Below, in pieces: positions 27,717 to 36,715 of a stretch of 64,000 bases of DNA (position 1 is its first letter; every line of letters begins with the position of its first letter). The stretch lies in NCBI RefSeq assembly GCF_020616515.1, contig NZ_CP085135.1, forward strand, positions 6,309,001 through 6,373,000. The letters run 5' to 3'. The stretch comes from Mesorhizobium sp. PAMC28654. Lineage in GTDB: Bacteria > Pseudomonadota > Alphaproteobacteria > Rhizobiales > Rhizobiaceae. The notes below the pieces were generated by a model. That model made no database searches, had not been told where the DNA came from, and saw only the letters and a program-made list of their open reading frames with translations. The position numbers were made by a program, and so were the translations under genes.

Positions 27717-28303
27717 CATGGAGAAAGCCTTATGGCCCGACCTGCAACCGCCGCCGTTCGCCTGTTGACGGGGGAACGCGAACCCGTGCGCTTGGCGACC
27801 ACGACCAACATTGCCCTCCATGGGCTGCAAACCATCGATGGCGTTCCGGTCGATGTCGGTGACCGCGTGCTGGTGAAGGACCAGGCGGACGCCCGAGAGA
27901 ACGGCATCTATACCGCGAGCGAAGGCGTATGGTATCGCGCCGCCGACGCCCGGACTTCGCGCACGCTGCAGAAGGGCACCACGGTGCATGTGCAGCAGGG
28001 CGCGGTGTCGGCGGACGTTGTCTATGCGTTCCAGGCGCTCGACCCGGTGATTGGCACCGATGCCATCACGCTCGCCTTCTATCTGTCCGAGGATACGGTG
28101 GGCGATGCGGTGGGTGCCGCCAGTGCCGCCGCCGCGAGTGCCGCCGCCGCATTGACCTCGAAGAACGAGGCGGCGACGTCGGCCACCAATGCCGGCACCT
28201 CGGCCAGCGCCGCATCCGGCTCGGCCACGGCGGCGTCGGGTTCCGCCTCCACGGCGGCGACCTCCGCCACCAATGCGGGCAATTCGGCTAGAGCAGAATC
28301 TGA

Positions 28304-28870
28304 TCATTCCGGCTCATATCCTGTTGCGGCGAAGTAGTTGGCGCACTCGGTTGGTGTGAAGCAAGGCAGTGCGGCGCTGATGGTATCCCACAATTCCGCG
28401 ACGGTTCGTGCGGCGGCTTTGCGTAGAATCGATTTCAGCTTGGAAAAGGCGTTCTCGATCGGGTTGAAGTCGGGGGAATAGGGCGGGAGGAACATCATCC
28501 TTGCGCCGGTTGCTTCGATCGCCACACGGGCGGCTGCGCTTTTGTGCGCCGGCAGGTTGTCGAGGATCACGACATCGTCGGGCCGCAGCGTCGGCACGAG
28601 AACCTGCTCGACATAGGCGACAAACCATTCGCCAGTCATCGGGCCGTCCAGGACCATTGGCGCGGTCATGCCAGTGAGGCGCAGGGCGCCGGTGAACGTC
28701 GTCGTCTTCCAATGGCCATGCGGGATTGGCGATCGGCACCGCATCCCGCGCTTCGTGCGCCCCCGCAGTCGAGCCATCTTTGTCGAGGCTCCGGTCTCGT
28801 CGATGAAGACCAGATGCTCGGGATCAAGATCGGGCTGGGCGTCGAACCAGGCGTTTCGTCGCGCCGCCAC
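28304..28870 (-). CDS. IS630 transposase, C-terminal part (OrfB), copy 1
   Basis: 188 residues with the DDE core: LVFIDETGASTKMARLRGRT (first Asp), VVILDNLPAHKSAAARVAIE (second Asp) and LPPYSPDFNPIENAFSKLKS (final Glu), the signature of IS630 and mariner-type enzymes. It overlaps OrfA by 47 bases in another frame. The full enzyme probably arises by ribosomal or transcriptional slippage at the A8 run. Confidence 0.88.
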   Translation of the reverse strand: MAARRNAWFDAQPDLDPEHLVFIDETGASTKMARLRGRTKRGMRCRSPIPHGHWKTTTFTGALRLTGMTAPMVLDGPMTGEWFVAYVEQVLVPTLRPDDVVILDNLPAHKSAAARVAIEATGARMMFLPPYSPDFNPIENAFSKLKSILRKAAARTVAELWDTISAALPCFTPTECANYFAATGYEPE

Positions 28871-29252
28871 GTCTGGCCGCTCCTGCTCGCTGGCGTGCGC
28901 CGTTTTTTTTGAAGGTCATGGAGTGACGATCGAGAAACCGCCAGATCGTGCTCGTCGCAAACGACGCGCCATGCTCCTGTCGCAGCAACTCGGCGAGTTC
29001 GACCAGCGTGATGTCCACCCGCCTCTCGATCGCCGCCAGGATGATGTCGCGATACGCTTCAACGCGGTGGGACCGCCTGTCGCCGCCCTGCGGCTTTGCG
29101 CAGGTGGCTCCGGTCTCGCGCCATTCCCGGACCCAACGCACCGAGCTTGCCGCCGCCACGCCAAATCGCGCCGCTGCCGCCCGTCGCGACAGGCCGCCAT
29201 CAACCGCTGCGACCACCCGAGCCCGCAAATCTTCCGATAAGGATTTCGCCAT
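28824..29252 (-). CDS. IS630 transposase, N-terminal part (OrfA), copy 1
   Basis: 142 residues with two helix-turn-helix segments (LSRRAAAARFGVAAASSVRW and VELAELLRQEHGASFATSTI) that bind the element ends. Homology stops at MTFKK, encoded by the run of A; the remaining ~30 residues are out of frame. Without slippage it may act as a repressor of transposition. Confidence 0.85.
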   Translation of the reverse strand: MAKSLSEDLRARVVAAVDGGLSRRAAAARFGVAAASSVRWVREWRETGATCAKPQGGDRRSHRVEAYRDIILAAIERRVDITLVELAELLRQEHGASFATSTIWRFLDRHSMTFKKNGARQRAGAARRGGATKRLVRRPARS

Positions 29253-30895
29253 GCCATGCCGGCCTCCGAATCCAGCAGATATGCTGAATCAGATTTCCAA
29301 TCCCAACGAAACCCCTATCGATTCTATCCGCTCGGATTTTGCTCTAGCGCCGCATCCGGCTCGGCCTCATCGGCGTCGACTTCCGCCACCAACGCCGGCA
29401 CTTCCGCCACCGCCGCCGCGGGCTCGGCCAGCGCTGCATCCGGCTCGGCCACGGCGGCGGCCACCTCGGCCACCAACGCCGGAACCTCGGCCACCAATGC
29501 GGCGGCGTCAGCCTCGGCGGCGGCGACCTCCGTGGCGGCGCTGGGCTACACCTTCTCGACGACCACCACCGACGCCGACCCCGGCAACGGCACGCTGCGG
29601 CTGAACAATGCCACGGCGGCCTTGGCCACGGCGGCCTATGTCGACAATCTCGACGCCGGCGGCGCGACGGTAAGCGGCATGCTCGACACGTTCGACGACA
29701 GCACCAACACCATCAAGGGCCAGCTGACCCTGCGCTCCAAGGCCTCCGCCGCGATCTCCTATGTCTACAATGTCACCGGATCGGTGGCGGACGGAGCTGG
29801 CTATCGCAAGCTGACCCTGGCCTGCATCAGTGGCGCCGGCACGTTGCCGACGACAGCCAACGGCATCTGGCTGATGTTCGACCGGGCGGGTGACAAGGGC
29901 GCGGATGGGGCCGGGGTGGGGGATTTCACCGGGCCGGCGTCTTCGGTGGCGGATAACATCGTCACGTTCGCGGGCACGACTGGGAAGGCGGGGAAGGATA
30001 GCGGTGTTGCTGTGGGTAGCCTGGCGCCGAAGGCAAGCCCGATGTTTTCGGGGACGGTCACACTTGCCCAAGACCCTGCTGCTGCTCTTCAGGCAGCCAC
30101 GAAGCAGTACGTTGACAACTTGGCTCTCAATGTCGGCAGGCGGTCCCGCGTCAAGGTGGCGTCCACGGCCAACGTCACGCTTGCCTCTCCTGGCGCATCC
30201 ATCGACGGTGTCGCGCTGGCGGCGGGCAACCTCTTCCTTGCGAAGGACCAGACAGCATCCGCCGAGAACGGCGTCTACGTTTGGAATGGTGCGGCGGTTG
30301 CGGCTACCCGTTTCTCCGAGTTCGACACCTACGACGAGCATTCCGGCTCTCTTATCGCTGTCCAGCTAGGCTCGGTCAATACGGACACGCTTTGGATTTG
30401 TACGAGCAATGACGGCGGCACACTGGGCACGACCGCCATCACCTTCTCGGGTGTAGGCATCGCGCTTCTTGACGGGTCCGTAACGTTCGTCAAGCTGGCG
30501 GCTGCAGCCCTTGCGTCCGCACTGGAATACGAGGGGGGCACGGCCACCGGGAAGATTCTGACCGTCGACAAGGTGAATGCCGCCATGGCGGAAACAGTCC
30601 TCTCCGACGCGGCTACCATTGCATGGGACATGGCCACCGGGTTTGACTTCACGGTTACTCTGGGAGGCAACAGGACGCTGGGCAACCCGACGAACTGCGT
30701 AGTGGGCCGTCGCGGTCGCATTCGCGTGGTGCAGGACGGCACCGGCTCGCGTACGCTGACCAAGTCAAGCAACCATAAGACGGCGGCCGGGGCTGCCATT
30801 CTGCTTTCTACGGCGGCCAATGCGGTCGATTATATCGACTATGACTGCCGGTCGGCCACAGACATAAGGCTCTCCACGAGCCGGGCGTGGTCCTG

Positions 30896-31593
30896 ATGCT
30901 GCCCGGTCTATACTCAGGCAATGGGATGGGGGGAGACCCCGATCTATTCATCACGAATTTTGCGGAGTACGCAGTTGGCGCACAGCCATCAGACTGGAGC
31001 AACAGATGGGTGCTCACCGGTTTTACGGCTCTGGTTCAGACTGCTTCCGGTTCCCTCAGCGGCAAGGCACTACGTTGGACGAAGGCTAGTTCGCAGCGCA
31101 ACTTCTTGTCTTGGGATAGGGTACCGGCAGTTGCCGACGTTGAGGTATTGATGCGCTGGCGAGCTATCGCAGCATGGACTAGCGGAAACAATATTGCCTA
31201 GCATTGATGCGGGCCAGTGGGGCGGCAGGGGTCGAACAGGGTTACCGCGCTTCATTGACTGGTATCAGCACCGGTACGCTGGCAACTAGCGCGTTCAGCA
31301 AGTTGGTCGCTGGCACATTGACCAGCTTGGGGACGGCAGGGAATATCCCGTCTCCGAACCTCGTAACCAACGCATGGATATGGACAAGGGCACGCATCAA
31401 TGGCTCGTCGTTTAGCCGCAAAACATGGCACGATGGGGCCGCCGAGCCCGGCGCCTTTGACGAGACCCTAACGGACACGTCAATCACAGGCAGTGGCTGG
31501 GTCGGGATAGGAAACTTCCACACCGATCCCACGATGGAGACCGACTATTTTGGGGTTGCCTTGAATGGCAAGACCGTCCCGTTGGTGATCTAG
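30896..31593 (+). pseudogene. Phage tail-associated beta-rich protein, frameshifted
   Basis: It starts MLPGLYSGNGMGGDPDLFIT at an ATG overlapping the fibre stop (TGATG). It reads 101 codons to AIAAWTSGNNIA and stops at 31201. Homology-like sequence continues in the next frame (LMRASGAAGVEQGYRASLTG..., ending VALNGKTVPLVI). A one- or two-base change near 31195 probably split a ~230-residue protein. The pattern (NRWVLTGF, RINGSSFSRKTWHDGAAEPG) is like concanavalin/LamG-type jelly rolls of phage tails. The role as a tail or receptor-binding accessory is inferred. Confidence 0.58.
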
Positions 31594-31594
31594 A

Positions 31595-31861
31595 CTACGA
31601 CTTGGGGTCTGAATTTCGATTGAGAGGCCCAAACAAAGTTGTGCCCACAAGGGCTTCCACGAGCCCGACGGCCATCAAGATCGCATGTGCCACCAAGACA
31701 CAGTAAATCACCACCCTCAAAACGACGAATTGGAAAAGCTCACCTGGATGGTACGGCCACCCCTCGGCCAATCCCTGGATCAGCCAAAGCGACAACCAGA
31801 CGCCACCAGCGCCGCCAATCGCCACAAAAGCCCTTTCGGCCAATCTTTTGAATAAAACCAT
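31595..31861 (-). CDS. Small membrane protein, opposite strand
   Basis: About 88 residues (MVLFKRLAERAFVAIGGAGG...) with two membrane segments (FVAIGGAGGVWLSLWLIQGL and FVVLRVVIYCVLVAHAILMA). It converges on the tail gene. Start choice is uncertain: an ATG at 31879 is also possible. It may be a lysogeny-expressed passenger, for example in superinfection exclusion; no family is recognised. Confidence 0.45.
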   Translation of the reverse strand: MVLFKRLAERAFVAIGGAGGVWLSLWLIQGLAEGWPYHPGELFQFVVLRVVIYCVLVAHAILMAVGLVEALVGTTLFGPLNRNSDPKS

Positions 31862-31976
31862 GCGTTTAGCATATGTCATTCGCAGCGGAAAAGGCAACAC
31901 CGCTCCGTTCCACTGCTCCCCGTTTGTCCGAAATCTTGAACAGAAAAAATGCCCGCTAGGGCGGAAAGGAACTGTC

Positions 31977-32162
31977 ATGGACATGGCAAACTTTTCGCAG
32001 GTCTGCGTCCGCAGCATTCCGCTTCGGCAATTGGCGTATGTGCTGGCCTACCATGAGATGGACACGACGATGCAGCGGGTTTGCGAGGCCGTTGGCGAAA
32101 AGTACCCGGCGATCGGAGCCCTCCTATCCGTAGGTTGGCGAGGCTTTGGTTCAGTCCCCTGA
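31977..32162 (+). CDS. Small hypothetical protein
   Basis: 61 residues starting MDMANFSQVCVRSIPLRQLA after a good GGAAAGGAACTGTC ribosome site. It is helical and unlike the phage structural proteins. It is divergent from the membrane gene on the other strand. Confidence 0.45.
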   Translation: MDMANFSQVCVRSIPLRQLAYVLAYHEMDTTMQRVCEAVGEKYPAIGALLSVGWRGFGSVP

Positions 32163-32804
32163 GAAGCTAACGCTCGCAAGCTCAATGCCACCAAACCAAC
32201 TCAGTTGCTGATGTGATCCCTAAAACCTCACAAGAAATGTGCCGCGCCCAAATGTCATCGCAAGTTATTCTGTCGTTCGGATTCAGAACCCCCGCTTGAC
32301 CGCCGGTTGTTCGACCACCAGACAAAGTACAAAGAGCCAATTTTCATGACCGGAACGCGCCGCTCACGCTCGCGGTCTCGTAACTCCCTGTAGATTTTCA
32401 TCTTCAGTGTGCCACCTGGCAATCTGATACGCACAGCCATTCGTAAAACCTATATTGTATAATGGTTCACTAAAATACTTTATGATAAAAAGAGTCAATA
32501 TATGGTCGATGACCATTTCTGGGCGGGTCTGTAAGCAGGGCAGATCCATGCGGTTCTGTGTTTCGATGACCATTTCAAGTCATGAGAGCATAGGTAACCG
32601 CCGCAAATATTGCCGCTGACAGGATCACGCTTGCCAAAACCTTGCTGGGCACCGGCCGCGTGTCACGGCTAATTCTTTGTCTTCCGGTCATGTGATCTCG
32701 CTAGTTGGTTTCGTCAGGAGAACCACGAACGGTCTTTGGGGCGCAGGCGTTTCATCAAATTTCTCCAACGCCTGAAATCATCCGCCGGGGCGCGGCAGGT
32801 GCCG
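32163..32804. other. AT-rich gap without a supported gene
   Basis: Around 32440-32520 the sequence is clearly AT-rich and contains TATAATGG at 32454. A 61-codon minus-strand ORF (32255-32440, MAVRIRLPGGTLKMKIYREL...) is possible but has a weak ribosome site. The base change suggests recent transfer. Confidence 0.4.
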
Positions 32805-32948
32805 TCAATCCTGGTGCTGCCGGCTTTGCAGCCATGAGCGCAGGCGATGGAAGCAAGGGGCGCTGTTCAGATCCCGCATCGCGGTGATCACGAACAGGAT
32901 GATGAACAGCACGACCAGCGCCGCCACTCCTCCGTCCATGAAGCCCAT
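32805..32948 (-). CDS. Single-span small membrane peptide
   Basis: 47 residues starting MGFMDGGVAALVVLFIILFV after a strong AGAGGAG six bases before the ATG. One hydrophobic helix is followed by a charged tail with ITAMRDLNSAPCFHRLRSWL. The ribosome site and the clean helix argue that it is real. The role is unknown. Confidence 0.5.
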   Translation of the reverse strand: MGFMDGGVAALVVLFIILFVITAMRDLNSAPCFHRLRSWLQSRQHQD

Positions 32949-33261
32949 CTGAACTCCTCTTGCACCGTGTCACGGCAACGCGCTGACCCGGGACAAAGTT
33001 TCAGGGCCAGCCGCGAATGTCGGAGAGACGGCCGAAGCTAGCCTTCTCCTGGTGGCCAGGAGCCCTTGGGCTCGCCGTGCTGGAGCGATCCGAAGATCGG
33101 CTTCATCAGGTCAGCGATCGGCGGTTGCCCCGAGTTCCATACCAACCTCGCTCCACCGCGGGGAACTGGCTGGGCGCGATGTCGCCGGCGGTCATCTGGT
33201 GTGGAAAGAGGTCTGAACGCTTCCTCTGGATTTTCGCGGTCCGGAACAGTACAGACGGGGC

Positions 33262-34005
33262 ATGTCAGAATTTCCAACCGACAAGGTCTTTGTCCGCATA
33301 TGCCACGTCAAGCGCGGCTACGAAGACCGAGAGCGTCACATCACGGCAGGCTTCGCGCCGCATGGCATTCCGGTAAACTGGTTCCTGGACTGGGACATCT
33401 CCGACATTTCCGCCGAGGAAAAAGCGCGGCGTGTCGATTCCCAGAAGCTGCTGCCAGCTGAAATTTCATGCTCGATGAAACATATCGGCGTCTGGCAGGA
33501 GTTCCTGGCGAGCGGCTATCCTTACTGCCTGGTCTTCGAAGACGACGTCATTCTGTCCAGCAGCTTCTGCCGGAAATTCAACGAAGGCCTGGCCGAATTC
33601 GCTGATCCGGATCGGAACGCCGTCGTGTATCTCGGCAATGGCGGAAACTATTACACTGCGCTGTGGCAATTGAAAAAAGGCAGGCATCTATATCCCGCGC
33701 CGCACTGCCGCAACACGGATTCCTACCTCATCACGCGGCGTGTCGCGGAAGCGCGATGCGCCTGGTTTGCGGCCAACAAGATCACCTTGCCGATCGACCA
33801 TCAGATCGATCGGATCGATGCCCAGAACGGCGTTGAGGTCCTTTGGTTCGAACGCCCTATCGTCGAACAGGGCACCCAGAATGGGACGTTTTCCACCTCG
33901 ATAATCGGCCGAAAATCCCGTGCGCGCTTTTATCAGCGTCTGGAATGGAACTGGAAGAAATATCGGCGCCAGTTGTTTGGCTACACTTCCAGGCCCCAAA
34001 GGTGA
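33262..34005 (+). CDS. Glycosyltransferase family 25 (LPS modification)
   Basis: A 247-residue cytoplasmic enzyme (MSEFPTDKVFVRICHVKRGY...). It has the GT25 features: an early ERHITAGFAPHGI, SCSMKHIGVWQEFLASGYPY and then CLVFEDDVIL with the acidic EDD motif near residue 90, followed by YLITRRVAEA and PIDHQIDRI. GT25 enzymes add sugars to lipooligosaccharide cores. Encoded by a prophage between fibre and lysis genes, it may change the host LPS and block re-infection by related phages. That role is inference; the family call is firm. Confidence 0.82.
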   Translation: MSEFPTDKVFVRICHVKRGYEDRERHITAGFAPHGIPVNWFLDWDISDISAEEKARRVDSQKLLPAEISCSMKHIGVWQEFLASGYPYCLVFEDDVILSSSFCRKFNEGLAEFADPDRNAVVYLGNGGNYYTALWQLKKGRHLYPAPHCRNTDSYLITRRVAEARCAWFAANKITLPIDHQIDRIDAQNGVEVLWFERPIVEQGTQNGTFSTSIIGRKSRARFYQRLEWNWKKYRRQLFGYTSRPQR

Positions 34006-34064
34006 CCGGCAGGCAATCCTGCTGGAGCAGCACGCCAGTGGTCTGAACCGGCGCCAAGCTCTTT

Positions 34065-34771
34065 TCAGCCCACTTTTTGGAATGTTGCGGTGCGTATAGC
34101 TCGCGAGCCGGTATGTGAGGCGTTTGGCGCCGTGATTGCGCATGTAGGCATCCACGCGCTTCTCAAACAGTTCGTCGGCGTAGTCAGGGCAGCGTGCCGA
34201 TGCAGGGTTGTCTTCGCTGTACATGAGCGCGGAAAACGGACATCCTGGCCAGATAGCATTGGTCTGGAAAGCCGTAGCTGACGAAGAAATCGCCCGCCCG
34301 ATCGAAGCTTGTTCCTTGGCGTGTCGATACCGGTTGTTCCAGCACAGGTTGGCAACGACCAAGTCGCTCCTGCTTCCATCAATTCGATGGCAGGCTCGAT
34401 CCACCGGGAGCGACGCCTTGGGTATGAGTCGCTGGCGAAGTGAAGCAGGTAGTCAGCCTTGCTGGCATGGAGGCCGACCCGTTCGCTGATGGAGTAAACC
34501 TGGCCACGACCGAAGGACGACTTGTCGATCTGGAAGAATTCCAAGGCGGCTACGGTGTGATCTTCCGCGAATAGGTACTCGTCCAGGTCGCCTCGAGCCA
34601 TCGCGGCCCTTGCCGCGGATTCAACCGGGCCACGCAGCTTCACATTGTTGATGATCAGTCGCCGCCTGGAAAAGGGTAGGCGCAGCGACCTACGACAGTC
34701 CGCAGATAGCCGCTAGTAAGAACGATTTCCCACTCGTTCTCGTAGCATTTGGTTTCGAAATCGACTTTCAC
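34065..34771 (-). pseudogene. Sugar-transferase-like gene broken by two or more frameshifts
   Basis: From a GTG at 34771 (site GAGGTGG) it reads KVDFETKCYENEWEIVLTSG for ~35 codons, then shifts near 34665 to INNVKLRGPVESAARAAMAR..., DEYLFAEDHTVAALEFFQID and SISERVGLHASKADYLLHFA. It shifts again near 34395 to SDLVVANLCWNNRYRHAKEQ and YADELFEKRVDAYMRN. A further change near the end is likely. The pieces look like a glycosyltransferase of the kind that reads a nucleotide-sugar site (FASDSYP). It converges on the GT25 gene, so both probably acted on surface sugars. Confidence 0.58.
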
Positions 34772-35113
34772 GGTGCCACCTCTGCTTGCGAGGCGGAAAA
34801 CGAACGCTGATACCCGAAGTCATCACTTCAGGATTTGCGCCCTGACCAGAACACCACGGCCGTGCCGACCGGTATCGCGGCGCTTGTCAAAGCCATGATC
34901 CGCCAGTCCATCTCCAGCCCTGGCAGCGACATTTCGTGGGCGAATTGTACCATCACGCATCCGTATCGGCTCGGGATGACACGAGCGCGGTGACTCCAAG
35001 CGCCAACGCGGCAACCGACGTGCGGACAATGCGAAAGTAGTTCGTCTTTGAGATTCCCATCGGCCCACCCGCCGGCGCCGACCATAGCCAAGCATCATCC
35101 GAAAGGAAAACCC

Positions 35114-35980
35114 ATGGACCGTGGCTTCGCGAGCCAACTGGCGCAGCTATGCCCGAATGCGTCGAAGGCGATCATCACCGGCATTGTCGACAACGCCTAT
35201 CTGCTTGACCGGGCCGGTATCAACACGCCGATCCGCTTGCGCCATTTCTTCGCCCGCGTGTGCGTCGAAACCGGAGGGCTGCGGAGCCTCGAGGAAAACC
35301 TGAACTATTCGGCAAAGCGCGCCAGCGAGGTGTGGCCCTCACGGTTTCCGACTTCGGCTGCGGCAAAGCCTTTCGCCAACGCTCCTGTAAAGCTGGCGGA
35401 AAAGGTCTACGGCGGCCGGCTCGGGAACTTCAAGCCCGGCGACGGATGGGCCTATCGCGGCTCTGGGCTGCTGCAGAATACTGGCCGTGAGAATTTCGAA
35501 GAGGTCGAGGCCGCGACTGGTTTGCCTGTGACGGCCAACCCTGAACTGCTGCGTACCTTCCCGGGCGCACTGCGGGCGGCAACGATCTACTGGACGAAGC
35601 GCAACATCAATGCGCTTGCCGACAACAACGACACGACCGGCGTCTGCAAGGTCGTGAACGGCGGCACGACCGGGTTGGCCGACCAAAGGACATGGTTGGC
35701 CAAGGCCGCCAAGGTGTGGCCGGATGGCGCTGTCGTATCGTTCCCCGCCGCGCCCGCGAAGCAGGCCGCCTCGCCAGCGCCCGTCCAGCCTGCTTCGCCT
35801 CGGCAGACGCCAGCGCCAGCCGGCCCTATGCCGCCCGTGGCTGTGCCAGCGCCTTCCAATTCCTCACCAGCGCCACGCAGCAGCAAGCCCGCGGCCGCCG
35901 CCGGCCTTCTCGCCATCATCGGGACAGCCATAGCCATGCGCTGGCACGAAATCACCACCTGGGTTCACTCATTCTTTTGA
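35114..35980 (+). CDS. Endolysin, GH19 chitinase-like muramidase
   Basis: A 288-residue protein starting MDRGFASQLAQLCPNASKAI after GAAAGGAAAA. The N-terminal ~200 residues are a GH19 domain: RHFFARVCVETGGLRSLEEN with the catalytic Glu, NYSAKRASEVWPSRFP, and GWAYRGSGLLQNTGRENFEE. Phage GH19 enzymes cleave peptidoglycan at lysis. A Pro/Ala-rich linker and a C-terminal hydrophobic helix (AAAAGLLAIIGTAIAMRW) follow, which would tether it to the membrane. There is no signal peptide, so release depends on a holin. It heads the lysis cassette. Confidence 0.85.
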   Translation: MDRGFASQLAQLCPNASKAIITGIVDNAYLLDRAGINTPIRLRHFFARVCVETGGLRSLEENLNYSAKRASEVWPSRFPTSAAAKPFANAPVKLAEKVYGGRLGNFKPGDGWAYRGSGLLQNTGRENFEEVEAATGLPVTANPELLRTFPGALRAATIYWTKRNINALADNNDTTGVCKVVNGGTTGLADQRTWLAKAAKVWPDGAVVSFPAAPAKQAASPAPVQPASPRQTPAPAGPMPPVAVPAPSNSSPAPRSSKPAAAAGLLAIIGTAIAMRWHEITTWVHSFF

Positions 35981-35992
35981 AAGGGCATCACC

Positions 35993-36196
35993 ATGGCCGC
36001 TGTCATTGTTCGAATCGCGCTCCGGTACTTGGCCGGCATCCTTGTCGCTCGCGGGCTTCTGTCCGCTGACGAGGGCGGCACGTTCTCGGCTGATCCGGAT
36101 ATCCAGATGCTGGTGGAAACCGGGGCCGGTGTTGCCCTCGGCGCCATATCCGAGTGCTGGTACTGGCTCGCCCATCGCTTCGGGTGGGCGAAATGA
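35993..36196 (+). CDS. Small membrane protein of the lysis cassette
   Basis: 67 residues (MAAVIVRIALRYLAGILVAR...) with a hydrophobic N-terminal helix and a second amphipathic part ending SECWYWLAHRFGWAK. It starts 12 bases after the endolysin stop and overlaps the next tiny gene. A holin or antiholin role is plausible from position. Confidence 0.58.
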   Translation: MAAVIVRIALRYLAGILVARGLLSADEGGTFSADPDIQMLVETGAGVALGAISECWYWLAHRFGWAK

Positions 36197-36294
36197 AGGA
36201 GCTTTTCACCGCCTATATCAGTGCCGCGCTGCCTTACGCCATTGGCGGCAGTGTCGGGTTTATCGCTGGCGTGATCATTGGGTGGCTGCTGTGA
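36193..36294 (+). CDS. Very small membrane protein (possible holin component)
   Basis: 33 residues: MKELFTAYISAALPYAIGGS, then a Gly/Ile-rich helix ending in WLL. Its ATG overlaps the preceding TGA and its TGA overlaps the next GTG. The tight coupling on both sides supports a real gene despite its size. Confidence 0.5.
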   Translation: MKELFTAYISAALPYAIGGSVGFIAGVIIGWLL

Positions 36295-36530
36295 GCGCAA
36301 TCGTTGCCTTCCTTCTCGGCAATCCGGCCATACTCGCGCTCGGCGCGGCCATCGTCGGCGGGCTCGGTTTCGGCTTTCAGCAGCGACTGGCCGGCGCAAA
36401 GGCCGAACGCGTCAGGCAGGCGACCGCAGAAGCCGCCACGCGGGACATTGCCGACCAGGTCCAGAACGACATAGGGGCATTGCCAGCCGATGCTGCCCGC
36501 GAGGAGCTGAGATCATGGACAAGGGACTGA
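36291..36530 (+). CDS. Rz-like inner membrane spanin
   Basis: 79 residues from a GTG start (VSAIVAFLLGNPAILALGAA...): one N-terminal membrane helix, then a polar coiled coil (RLAGAKAERVRQATAEAATR..., ending SWTRD) for the periplasm. This is the layout of i-spanins that, with a lipoprotein partner, fuse inner and outer membranes at lysis. The gene for the lipoprotein partner begins inside its 3' end. Confidence 0.62.
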   Translation: MSAIVAFLLGNPAILALGAAIVGGLGFGFQQRLAGAKAERVRQATAEAATRDIADQVQNDIGALPADAAREELRSWTRD

Positions 36531-36715
36531 GCGTCCTCGCAATCGTGATGTTCCTGGCGCTGGCCGGCTGCACCACGGCCAAGGGAAGTTTTTGCGCGAT
36601 CTCGAGCCCAATTCGGCTCTCCTCGTCCGCCGTCGATGCGTTGTCGGACGCCGAGGTGAAAGCGATGCTCGCGCACAATCGCAAGGGTCAGGCGCTGTGT
36701 GGGTGGGCGCCATGA
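36515..36715 (+). CDS. Rz1-like outer membrane lipoprotein spanin
   Basis: 66 residues: MDKGLSVLAIVMFLALAGCT is a lipoprotein signal with LAGC lipobox. It is followed by SFCAISSPIRLSSSAVDALS and a short helix. It overlaps the spanin gene before it by 16 bases in another frame, the usual Rz/Rz1 arrangement. The SPIRLS segment recurs in phage o-spanins of alphaproteobacteria. Confidence 0.68.
   Translation: MDKGLSVLAIVMFLALAGCTTAKGSFCAISSPIRLSSSAVDALSDAEVKAMLAHNRKGQALCGWAP

Larger units (their letters stand above)
28291..29344 (-). mobile_element. IS630-family element, copy 1
   Basis: 1054 bp with ends GAGCAGAATCTGA and, inverted, GAGCAAAATCCGA, flanked by duplicated TA at 28289-28290 and 29345-29346. 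Removing it restores GCTAGC and the fibre frame. Two overlapping ORFs on the minus strand encode the transposase with a run of eight A at the overlap. It is nearly identical to copies at 53338 and 55657. Confidence 0.92.
27732..30896 (+). pseudogene. Tail fibre protein interrupted by an IS630 element
   Basis: The first 559 bases (MARPATAAVRLLTGEREPVR...) and 29347-30896 join exactly in frame once the IS and one TA are removed, giving 702 residues. The order is an N-terminal domain of ~125 residues, a long Ala/Ser/Thr-rich repetitive shaft (SATNAGTSAS-type repeats), a middle beta-rich part, a second copy of the N-terminal domain type near 30140-30460 (SRVKVASTANVTLASPGASI, then LAKDQTASAENGVYVWNG), and a C-terminal part ending STSRAWS. 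The fibre recognises the host surface. The insertion truncates it to about 200 residues with a short IS-derived tail. Confidence 0.83.

Noticed and set aside
34828..35091. Possible small minus-strand membrane protein ending VVFWSGRKS
   Set aside because: A 41-codon tail looks protein-like (MVQFAHEMSLPGLEMDWRIM), but no good ribosome site or family pattern supports it.
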